The notes under the pieces: model-generated | What the model saw: only the letters and a program-made list of their open reading frames with translations | What the model was told of the DNA's origin: nothing | The model's database searches: none | Part shown: piece after piece, positions 1-5,479 of the stretch | How the letters are laid out: each line of letters begins with the position of its first letter | Position numbering within the stretch: the stretch's first letter is position 1 | Program-made: the position numbers and the translations under genes | Origin: an uncultured Lachnospiraceae bacterium | GTDB taxonomy: Bacteria; Bacillota; Clostridia; Lachnospirales; Lachnospiraceae | DNA length: 5,479 nucleotides | Assembly (NCBI GenBank): GCA_958422845.1 | Contig: CATZPU010000095.1 | Coordinates: 1 to 5,479 of the forward strand | Direction: 5' to 3'

Positions 1-987
<987 letters not shown>

Positions 988-999
988 CAAATTATTCGT

Positions 1000-1028
1000 T
1001 TGACGAGCAGATAAAACAGTGATAAAAT
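1000..1028 (+). promoter_or_regulatory. Vegetative (sigma-A type) promoter for icd
   Basis: TTGACG (1000-1005) and TAAAAT (1023-1028) are each 5/6 matches to the consensus boxes, with an ideal 17-nt spacer. Transcription would start near 1035, giving a leader of about 70 nt before the icd start at 1104. It lies only 13 nt after the glpK stop, so icd is probably expressed independently of glpK. There is no clear intrinsic terminator between the two genes, so some read-through is possible. Confidence 0.7.
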
Positions 1029-1069
1029 TTATGCTGACAGAAATAAACTGATTACGGAAGAAAAGGCTG

Positions 1070-1090
1070 TGCCGCCATCAGGAGGCGGCG
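1070..1090 (+). other. Leader hairpin just upstream of the icd ribosome binding site
   Basis: GCCGCC (1071-1076) pairs with GGCGGC (1084-1089), extended by a U-G pair (1070/1090), around a 7-nt loop that contains AGGA. The stem ends 4 nt before the likely Shine-Dalgarno GGAG (1095-1098), which sits 5 nt ahead of the ATG. No U-run follows, so it is not an intrinsic terminator. It could stabilise the mRNA or tune initiation; a role is inferred, not shown. Confidence 0.45.
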
Positions 1091-1103
1091 GAATGGAGAT
1101 ATT

Positions 1104-2312
1104 ATGGAAAAGATAAAGATGACTACGCCTCTTGTCGAGATGGACGGCGATGAAATGACACGCGTTCTCTGGAAGATGATCAAGGAAGAGCTGATCTGTC
1201 CGTTCGTAGACCTTAAGACGGAGTATTACGATCTTGGACTTGAGAACCGCAATGCGACGAACGATCAGGTGACGGTCGAGAGTGCGAATGCGAATAAAAA
1301 ATACGGCGTGGCAGTCAAATGCGCTACGATCACGCCGAATGCGGCAAGAATGGAAGAGTACGATCTCAAAGAAATGTGGAAGAGCCCGAACGGTACGATC
1401 CGCGCGATCCTCGACGGTACGGTGTTCCGCACGCCTATCATTGTAAAAGGAATCGAGCCGTGTGTGCGCAGTTGGAAAAAACCGATCACGATCGCAAGAC
1501 ACGCATACGGAGATGTGTACAAAAATGCCGAGATCGTCGTACCGGGAGCAGGTAAGGCTGAGCTCGTCTTTACAGGCGAGGACGGCACGGTGATAAGAGA
1601 GCCGATCTTTACGTTTAAAGGAGCGGGCGTGCTTCAGGGTATGCACAATCTGGACCGTTCTATCGAGAGCTTTGCAAGAAGCTGCTTCAACTTTGCGCTT
1701 GACAGCAGACAGGATCTGTGGTTTGCGACGAAGGATACGATCTCCAAGAAATACGACCATACATTTAAGGATATTTTCCAGAAGATCTTTGACGAGGAAT
1801 ACAAAGAAAAGTTTGCACAGGCGGGGATCACGTATTTCTACACGCTCATCGATGACGCCGTTGCCCGCGTGATGAAGTCCGAGGGCGGATTTATCTGGGC
1901 ATGCAAAAACTACGACGGCGATGTGATGAGCGATATGGTATCGTCTGCGTTCGGTTCGCTCGCTATGATGACGTCGGTGCTTGTTTCACCGGACGGCAAT
2001 TTCGAGTATGAGGCTGCGCACAGAACGGTACAGCGCCATTATTATAAGCATTTAAAGGGCGAGGAGACGTCGACCAACTCTGTCGCTACGATCTTCGCAT
2101 GGACGGGGGCTCTCAGAAAGAGAGGAGAGCTTGACGGCATCAGCGGGCTTTGTGATTTTGCAGACAGGCTTGAGCGTGCGGTGATCGCGACGATCGAGAG
2201 CGGAAAAATGACGAAAGATCTTGCGCTTATCACGAATCTTTCAGATGTGACCGTTTTAAACAGTCAGGACTTTATCAAAGCTGTCCGCAGCACGTATGAG
2301 GGTATGTGCTGA
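1104..2312 (+). CDS. icd: NADP-dependent isocitrate dehydrogenase, eukaryote-like type
   Basis: This 402-residue protein catalyses oxidative decarboxylation of isocitrate to 2-oxoglutarate with NADP, supplying glutamate carbon and NADPH. It aligns along its length with human cytosolic IDH1 rather than the E. coli Icd type. Shared segments include MDGDEMTR (13-20), [16 protein letters not shown] (42-57), VKCATITP (71-78), the substrate loop [10 protein letters not shown] (91-100), ARHAYGDVY (131-139) with Arg132 in the same number as human Arg132, and [18 protein letters not shown] (257-274), which carries metal-binding Asp residues. [11 protein letters not shown] (215-225) includes the catalytic Lys region. 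The cofactor loop reads [10 protein letters not shown] (304-313), where the family normally has HGTV: Arg307 replaces Gly. The Arg-His pair (311-312) that contacts the NADP 2'-phosphate in IDH1 is kept, favouring NADP over NAD. Start: ATG preceded by GGAG (1095-1098), at good spacing. Promoter at 1000-1028; no obvious terminator follows. Confidence 0.96.
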   Translation: MEKIKMTTPLVEMDGDEMTRVLWKMIKEELICPFVDLKTEYYDLGLENRNATNDQVTVESANANKKYGVAVKCATITPNAARMEEYDLKEMWKSPNGTIRAILDGTVFRTPIIVKGIEPCVRSWKKPITIARHAYGDVYKNAEIVVPGAGKAELVFTGEDGTVIREPIFTFKGAGVLQGMHNLDRSIESFARSCFNFALDSRQDLWFATKDTISKKYDHTFKDIFQKIFDEEYKEKFAQAGITYFYTLIDDAVARVMKSEGGFIWACKNYDGDVMSDMVSSAFGSLAMMTSVLVSPDGNFEYEAAHRTVQRHYYKHLKGEETSTNSVATIFAWTGALRKRGELDGISGLCDFADRLERAVIATIESGKMTKDLALITNLSDVTVLNSQDFIKAVRSTYEGMC

Positions 2313-2319
2313 CCGCAAT

Positions 2320-2356
2320 AAAAATAATGTAAAAAATTAACAAAAAATTAGAAAAA
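2320..2356 (+). promoter_or_regulatory. Helically phased A-tracts upstream of the 6S RNA promoter
   Basis: Four runs of 5 to 6 A begin at 2320, 2331, 2342 and 2352, spacings of 11, 11 and 10 bases. That matches the DNA helical repeat and predicts intrinsic curvature. The last runs lie at about -67 to -53 from the predicted 6S start, close to where an UP element would contact the alpha subunit C-terminal domain. A role in boosting the 6S promoter is inference. Confidence 0.5.
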
Positions 2357-2373
2357 GATTTCAGCGCAGATAC

Positions 2374-2402
2374 TTGCGAAAAGTGGTATACTAAGGTATA
2401 CT
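2374..2402 (+). promoter_or_regulatory. Promoter for the 6S RNA gene
   Basis: TTGCGA (2374-2379; 4/6) and TATACT (2397-2402; 5/6) are separated by 17 nt. The predicted start is near 2409, exactly where the 6S closing stem is about to begin. A second TATACT lies at 2387-2392, within the tandem units GGTATACTAA and GGTATACTTA, but it has no -35 box at a proper distance. Confidence 0.65.
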
Positions 2403-2408
2403 TATATC

Positions 2409-2590
2409 AATGCCTGGGGTGTGCGACAATCCTGTTATTTTGAACCTACATTTACTTTTATGGGATTCCTATATCGCACAGCAATATGTCAGGCCGCCGA
2501 TAGCAGCGGAAGGCAGACGGTTGTGTTGCGGTTACCCACCTAGCTTTGCTAGGAGTCAAAGTACAGGAAACGGCACTCTGGGTTTTTGTT
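2409..2590 (+). ncRNA. ssrS: 6S RNA
   Basis: 6S RNA mimics an open promoter and binds the housekeeping RNA polymerase holoenzyme, damping transcription when growth slows. The call rests on structure. A long closing stem pairs 2413-2422 with 2573-2582 (ten pairs, several G-U). TCCTGT (2430-2435) pairs with ACAGGA (2563-2568), and TTTGA (2439-2443) with TCAAA (2556-2560). A large central bubble follows (about 2444-2474 and 2531-2555) whose 3' strand carries a small hairpin, CCTAGC/GCTAGG (2539-2553). The terminal arm closes with CGCA/TGCG (2475-2478/2527-2530) and has GTC/GAC and CCGC/GCGG pairings inside. Closing stem, open central bubble, 3'-strand hairpin and about 180-nt length are the 6S hallmarks. 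A correctly spaced promoter precedes it and a U-rich tract follows. An open frame across it (ATG 2411, GTG and others) is not considered coding. Exact ends are estimates. Confidence 0.82.
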
Positions 2591-2592
2591 TT
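2571..2592 (+). terminator. Likely 3' end signal of the 6S RNA
   Basis: The 3' strand of the closing stem (2573-2582) runs directly into TTTTTGTTTT (2583-2592). The long-range closing stem plus U-rich tract would act as the terminator or mark the processing site. The distance between the stem strands makes it a non-standard intrinsic terminator, so some read-through into the next gene is plausible. Confidence 0.45.
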
Positions 2593-2630
2593 GTATACGA
2601 AGATGTATAGATGTTGTATTGTGTAATGAA

Positions 2631-2637
2631 AGGAAAG
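2631..2637 (+). promoter_or_regulatory. Ribosome binding site fixing the L,D-transpeptidase start
   Basis: AGGAAAG lies 5 nt before the ATG at 2643 (8 nt from AGGA to ATG). It selects this start over the in-frame TTG at 2586, which falls inside the 6S RNA U-tract and would put 19 residues in front of a good signal peptide. Confidence 0.7.
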
Positions 2638-2642
2638 ACAAA

Positions 2643-4103
2643 ATGGTGAGATTTAAGAAACTATTCGCTTTGCTGATGGTAACTGCATCACTTTCACTCA
2701 CACCGGCAGCAGCCGGTCTTGCAGCGCCGGCAGAAAACGGCGGTACAACAGTCGAGAGTGAGACGGAGCGTCAGACGGAGAGTGAGTCTGAGAGCGAGAC
2801 GCAGAGTGAGTCCGAAAGCGAGACTCCTCAGACAGATGATCCGGGAAATGTAGGCGCGGGAAATGGCAGCGGCATTACCGGAGGGACAACGGCTCCTCAG
2901 GGGATCGTTCCGGGAAATGTAAAGAAGCTGAAAGTGAAATCAGGTTCCTCCTATATTCAGCTTACATGGAAAAAGGCGAAAGACGCAGTAAAGTATGAGA
3001 TACATACCGTAGATCCGAAGACGAATACGACGACGAAGATCGCGACGACAAAGAAAACGACATACAAGGTAAAGAACCTGATCCCGAATCAGGATCACAT
3101 GTTCCAGATATTTGCCGTAAATAATAAGGGCGGTGCCGTGAACTTAAGCGCGCAGGGTTCTCCGATCGCTAAGGGCAGGATCAATGTGACGAAGCCGGCA
3201 GTTCCGACGAATTTTCATATTTCCGTTGCAGGAGACAGATCGTTCACACTTAAATGGAACAAGGCAAAGAATGCGACCGGTTATTATCTGTATATGTACA
3301 ACGACAAGACCGGAGAGTACGAGCAGATCAAGAAAACGCGCAGTACGACGCTGAAGATCAGCGGACTTAAAGACGGAAAGCTGTGCCGCTTCAAGGTTCA
3401 GAGCTACCGTACCGCAGGAAAGTACAACGTCACCAGTAAAAAATCAAAAGCGATCTCTGAGAAAGCACAGAAATTCTCAAAGCTTGCAAAGCAGGTGCAT
3501 GGACGCTACTATAATACGACCGTAAAATCCACTACGAGAGCAACGCTCGTAAAGAACGGAAAAAAGATCAAAGTAAAGGCAGGAACGAAGGTCGTTGCGA
3601 CGACGCTCAGCGGAAGCAGTGTGACGGCGATGATGCCGGATGGCAGAAAGATCAAGATCTCCCCGAAGGTACTGCGCTTTACGAGTCTGAATACGATAAA
3701 GACATCGTATTCCAAAGAGGTAAAAGAGGCGTTTGTGAACCAGAAGCGTTACAGCAGCCCGACGAATTATCTGATCTGGATCAGCCAGTATACGCTTGAG
3801 ACGACGATATTTAAGGGTTCTGTGGGCAAATGGAAGGCTGTGCGCAGTATGCCGTGCGTCATTGGCGCAATGGGCAGAACGACGCCGGGTACGTTCCGTC
3901 TGATCCGTGTAGAATATAATTACGGCGGACCGGTGATCTACTTCTCATGGAACAGCATTAAGAACTGGGGCAATTCCTTCCACCGTTATGTGGACGGCAA
4001 CAGACGGGGCGCATATTCACACGGTTGTGTGCGTCTGAGTGATTCCGATCTGTATTATATCAAGAATAACTGCCCGATGGGAACGACGGTTATTTCGTAT
4101 TGA
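2643..4103 (+). CDS. Secreted L,D-transpeptidase with two FN3-like domains
   Basis: The 486-residue product is predicted to crosslink peptidoglycan stem peptides (3-3 type links) outside the membrane, or to attach proteins to the wall. It starts with a signal peptide: KK at 5-6, a hydrophobic core around 7-20, and an Ala-rich cleavage region at 22-29. A Ser/Glu/Thr-rich low-complexity linker (34-64) and a Gly-rich stretch (68-82) follow. Two fibronectin type III-like domains come next, about 90-178 and 186-272; each has the pattern of a conserved Trp (IQLTWKKAK, FTLKWNKAK) and a Tyr-containing strand. A Lys-rich beta segment (about 285-347) may be SH3-like. The C-terminal YkuD domain (about 365-486) has His447 and the signature SHGCVRLS (459-466) with catalytic Cys462. 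Family catalytic residues are intact. No sortase motif, membrane anchor or clear promoter of its own is seen; read-through from the 6S RNA unit is possible. Confidence 0.93.
   Translation: MVRFKKLFALLMVTASLSLTPAAAGLAAPAENGGTTVESETERQTESESESETQSESESETPQTDDPGNVGAGNGSGITGGTTAPQGIVPGNVKKLKVKSGSSYIQLTWKKAKDAVKYEIHTVDPKTNTTTKIATTKKTTYKVKNLIPNQDHMFQIFAVNNKGGAVNLSAQGSPIAKGRINVTKPAVPTNFHISVAGDRSFTLKWNKAKNATGYYLYMYNDKTGEYEQIKKTRSTTLKISGLKDGKLCRFKVQSYRTAGKYNVTSKKSKAISEKAQKFSKLAKQVHGRYYNTTVKSTTRATLVKNGKKIKVKAGTKVVATTLSGSSVTAMMPDGRKIKISPKVLRFTSLNTIKTSYSKEVKEAFVNQKRYSSPTNYLIWISQYTLETTIFKGSVGKWKAVRSMPCVIGAMGRTTPGTFRLIRVEYNYGGPVIYFSWNSIKNWGNSFHRYVDGNRRGAYSHGCVRLSDSDLYYIKNNCPMGTTVISY
2754..2825 (+). repeat. 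Degenerate Ser/Glu codon repeat in the L,D-transpeptidase linker
   Basis: Residues 38-61 are built from repeated E-S-E / E-T units encoded by variants of GAGAGTGAG, GAGTCTGAG and GAAAGCGAG. It encodes an acidic, flexible spacer between the signal peptide and the first FN3-like domain. Such tracts vary in length between strains by slippage; that is inferred here. The acidic linker contrasts with the strongly Lys-rich remainder of the protein. Confidence 0.6.
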
Positions 4104-4183
4104 TCTCCGATTGGATACGAACGTTTGGTACAGAACGAAAATTTTTCGGTTTCAGTCGTAAGAACATAATAAAAGAATAGAGA

Positions 4184-4285
4184 TCCGGTGTGCTCATACC
4201 TGATATTGTATGTGAGAGCAATGTGACGAAGAAATTACAAAATCGTTACAAATCAACAATATCAGTCGGGCGCACCGGACTTTTT
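4184..4285 (+). terminator. Intrinsic terminator formed by the nested hairpin
   Basis: The 12-bp GC-rich basal stem ends at 4279 and is followed by C and five T (4281-4285). It would end any + strand transcript coming from the L,D-transpeptidase gene (stop at 4103) before the next promoter begins at 4302. The long interior is unusual for a simple terminator. Positions 4104-4183 in front of it show no gene, only a weak AT-rich inverted repeat at 4134-4151. Confidence 0.6.
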
Positions 4286-4286
4286 A
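4184..4286 (+). ncRNA. Candidate structured small RNA (long nested hairpin)
   Basis: Three nested helices can be read directly. The base is twelve continuous pairs, 4184-4195 with 4268-4279. The middle is CTGATATTG (4200-4208) with CAATATCAG (4257-4265), plus T4209-A4256. The apex is eight pairs, 4222-4229 with 4243-4250, around a 13-nt loop. Three pairs are G-U or U-G on the + strand, which would be A-C mismatches on the other strand, so the fold favours a + strand transcript. CTTTTTAT follows (4280-4287). A weak promoter-like CATAAT (4165-4170) with TTTTTC 17 nt upstream would start an RNA near 4177, giving about 110 nt. It matches no family I recognise. The alternative is a large 3'-UTR terminator of the upstream L,D-transpeptidase. 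Confidence 0.4.
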
Positions 4287-4301
4287 TGGAAACATTTAGA
4301 A

Positions 4302-4330
4302 TTGAAATTTTCTGTGCAATCAGTTATAAT
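4302..4330 (+). promoter_or_regulatory. Near-consensus vegetative promoter for the HD-domain gene
   Basis: TTGAAA (4302-4307; 5/6) and a perfect TATAAT (4325-4330) are separated by 17 nt. Transcription would start near 4337, giving a short leader of about 27 nt. This is the strongest promoter in the window by inspection, and it argues that translation starts at 4364, not at codons further upstream. Confidence 0.8.
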
Positions 4331-4363
4331 GAATATATCATAAAAGAAAGTGGGTGGTTGCCG

Positions 4364-4864
4364 ATGGATCTTCAGGTGTCGGATGATGTTTCAAAGGAGT
4401 TTCTGGCAGAAGTGATGCCTATTTTAGAGAATGAAGAATTTCTTTCCCTTGGGGCTTTCTGTCATCACCAGTGGACGAACAGGCTGATGCACAGCATCAA
4501 TGTTTCTTACGTATCATGGCACATTGCACGAAAGCTTGGATGTGACGCGGGCTCTGCCGCGAGAGCGGGACTGCTTCACGATTTTTGTCCTTACGATTTT
4601 AAGAAAAGAACTCCAACCGGCGAGCATCAGGCGTTTTATCATCCGAAAGCTGCCGCGAAGAACAGCGAACGCGTATTTCAGATCAGTGAGCGGGAGCAAA
4701 AAGCGATATTAAGTCACATGTTTCCACTCGGACCTATGCCGAGAAACAGTGAAGCATGGATCATTACGCTGGCTGATAAGATCTGCGCCTCTATGGAGCT
4801 TTGCCACGTAGCGATAGCTCTTGCCAGAGGAAACAAGATGGTGCTCTCTACAACTTCCGCATAA
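4364..4864 (+). CDS. HD-domain protein, probable metal-dependent phosphohydrolase
   Basis: The 166-residue product carries an HD-superfamily pattern: His43 (RLMHSINVSYVSW), the paired His72-Asp73 (AGLLHDF), His93 (FYHP), His118 (LSHMFPLG) and Asp138 (TLADKICASME). These are the expected metal ligands. Their order resembles YqeK-like HD proteins, which hydrolyse nucleotide substrates such as Ap4A, but similarity beyond the motifs cannot be judged here, so the substrate is unknown. There is no signal peptide or membrane segment, so it is cytoplasmic. The start ATG has GGGTGG (4352-4357) 6 nt upstream and lies shortly after the promoter. The in-frame GTG at 4190 is upstream of that promoter and inside the hairpin, and TTG at 4358 would lack a proper Shine-Dalgarno. 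The gene appears monocistronic, with its own promoter and terminator. Confidence 0.85.
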   Translation: MDLQVSDDVSKEFLAEVMPILENEEFLSLGAFCHHQWTNRLMHSINVSYVSWHIARKLGCDAGSAARAGLLHDFCPYDFKKRTPTGEHQAFYHPKAAAKNSERVFQISEREQKAILSHMFPLGPMPRNSEAWIITLADKICASMELCHVAIALARGNKMVLSTTSA

Positions 4865-4874
4865 ACAAGAAAAT

Positions 4875-4924
4875 AAAATGGATAAACTCTTCTCCGGTAT
4901 GGAGCGTGAGTTTATCCATTTTTT
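4875..4924. terminator. Strong, probably bidirectional intrinsic terminator
   Basis: A perfect 15-bp stem (4875-4889 with 4908-4922) has an inner CTCC/GGAG stem (4892-4895 with 4901-4904) and a T-run at 4919-4924. It begins 10 nt after the HD-gene stop. On the minus strand the same stem leads into ATTTTCTTG, so it can also end the convergent coaX transcript. The rest of the gap up to 4988 holds nothing else I can identify. Confidence 0.9.
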
Positions 4925-4988
4925 GTCGTATCATTTTTTAATTTGATGAAACTATAACTGACTGCTTTTGGTATGTATCCGCAAGGAC

Positions 4989-5479
4989 TCAGTGCGGTCT
5001 GTTCTTATTGTAGATGTACATAAGCCCCTTGAGCAGCAGACGGTCGTCTATGATGATCTCATGCTTGCAGTACGGGATGATCGTTTTGGAAAGACCGCCC
5101 GTAGAGACGATGGTGCAGGGTTCTCCGAGCTCTTCCTCGATACGTTCGATCGCCCCGTCGATGCTCGCGGCAGTGCAATAGATGATGCCGCTTCGCATAC
5201 AGTCGACCGTATTGGAGCCGATGACTCTTTTTGGCGGATCGAGACTGATCTTCGGCAGCTGCGAGGTGCGCATTGTCAGGGAGTCGAGCGAAACGCGAAG
5301 TCCGGGATAGATCATGCCGCCGAGAAAGTTTTTGTCGCGGTCGATCGCGGAGATCGTTGTAGCCGTACCCATATCGACAATGATAAGAGGACACGGATAA
5401 TCGTGGATCGCTGCCACTGCATCGGCAACTCTGTCGCTTCCAAGCTGTGCCGGATTGTCGAGCAGGATCTTAAGCCCTG
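4989..5479 (-). CDS. coaX: Type III pantothenate kinase, C-terminal part (5' end beyond window)
   Basis: CoaX phosphorylates pantothenate, the first step of coenzyme A synthesis. Unlike type I kinases, this type is not strongly feedback-inhibited by CoA and needs a monovalent cation. The frame is open to the window edge and gives 162 complete residues; the family is about 250-260, so roughly the first 95 are absent, including the N-terminal phosphate-binding motif. Visible signatures in order are NPAQLGSDRVADAVAA (with the active-site Asp-Arg), PLIIVDMGTATTISA, the GGMIYPGL segment, TSQLP, IGSNTVDCMRSGIIY, the STGGLS glycine motif and LLLKGLMYIYNKN near the end. An internal GTG at 5415-5417 (minus strand) is not the start, because SDRVAD homology precedes it. 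It is convergent with the HD-domain gene and shares its terminator. Confidence 0.95.
   Translation of the reverse strand, partial: GLKILLDNPAQLGSDRVADAVAAIHDYPCPLIIVDMGTATTISAIDRDKNFLGGMIYPGLRVSLDSLTMRTSQLPKISLDPPKRVIGSNTVDCMRSGIIYCTAASIDGAIERIEEELGEPCTIVSTGGLSKTIIPYCKHEIIIDDRLLLKGLMYIYNKNRPH

Noticed and set aside
1029..1760. Open frame of 243 codons on the - strand
   Set aside because: Antisense shadow of icd; the composition is rich in Arg, His and Ser as expected of a shadow, with no recognisable motif.
2288..2311. Perfect 6-bp stem CAGCAC/GTGCTG at the end of icd
   Set aside because: It overlaps the stop codon and is followed by an A-rich, not T-rich, stretch, so it is not a convincing terminator.
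2410..2610. Open frame of about 66 codons on the + strand
   Set aside because: It overlaps the 6S RNA almost exactly, has no ribosome binding site, and its sequence looks like no protein family.
2754..2825. CRISPR-like or tandem DNA repeat
   Set aside because: The units are short, in frame, degenerate and lack spacers; they simply encode the Ser/Glu linker.
4134..4151. AT-rich inverted repeat CGAAA/TTTCG after the L,D-transpeptidase gene
   Set aside because: Short, weak stem with a 3-nt loop and no separate U-tract; the better terminator is at 4184-4285.
4184..4286. Signal recognition particle RNA or a known riboswitch
   Set aside because: The conserved SRP GGAAGCAG-type apical motif is absent, and the structure lies upstream of the next gene's promoter, so it cannot be that gene's riboswitch.
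4190..4363. Upstream GTG extension of the HD-domain gene (58 extra codons)
   Set aside because: It starts inside the nested hairpin and crosses a U-tract and a near-consensus promoter; the HD similarity begins only after 4364.

Overview
The window looks like a chromosomal segment of an anaerobic Firmicute, most likely in or near the Lachnospiraceae (Clostridia). This placement is inferred from protein and RNA character: a eukaryote-like NADP isocitrate dehydrogenase, a secreted L,D-transpeptidase with fibronectin-type repeats, a type III pantothenate kinase, a Firmicute-style 6S RNA and classic -35/-10 promoters. No mobile element, integrase, CRISPR array or tRNA is visible.

Layout, left to right. 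Positions 1-987 (+) are the C-terminal two thirds of glycerol kinase (glpK), cut by the window start. A clear vegetative promoter (1000-1028) and a small leader hairpin (1070-1090) precede icd (1104-2312, +), a complete NADP-type isocitrate dehydrogenase with one odd residue in its cofactor loop. The gene-free gap 2313-2642 is not empty. It holds four helically phased A-tracts, a promoter (2374-2402) and a 6S RNA gene (about 2409-2590) that ends in a U-rich tract. Next is a secreted L,D-transpeptidase (2643-4103, +) with a signal peptide, a Ser/Glu linker, two FN3-like domains and a YkuD catalytic domain. The gap 4104-4363 holds a long nested hairpin ending in a U-tract (4184-4285), which is either an elaborate terminator or a small RNA. 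It is followed at once by a near-consensus promoter (4302-4330) for a small HD-domain protein (4364-4864, +). A perfect 15-bp stem terminator (4875-4924) separates this gene from the convergent coaX (4989-5479, -), whose N-terminus lies beyond the window end.

The genes do not form one pathway. Each main + strand unit after glpK (icd, 6S RNA, HD gene) appears to have its own promoter; only the L,D-transpeptidase lacks an obvious one and may depend on read-through from the 6S promoter. The themes are housekeeping: glycerol use, 2-oxoglutarate/NADPH supply, global RNA polymerase control by 6S RNA, cell-wall crosslinking and CoA synthesis. The items most worth a second look are the nested hairpin RNA at 4184-4285, the Gly-to-Arg change in the isocitrate dehydrogenase cofactor loop, and the phased A-tracts upstream of the 6S promoter.
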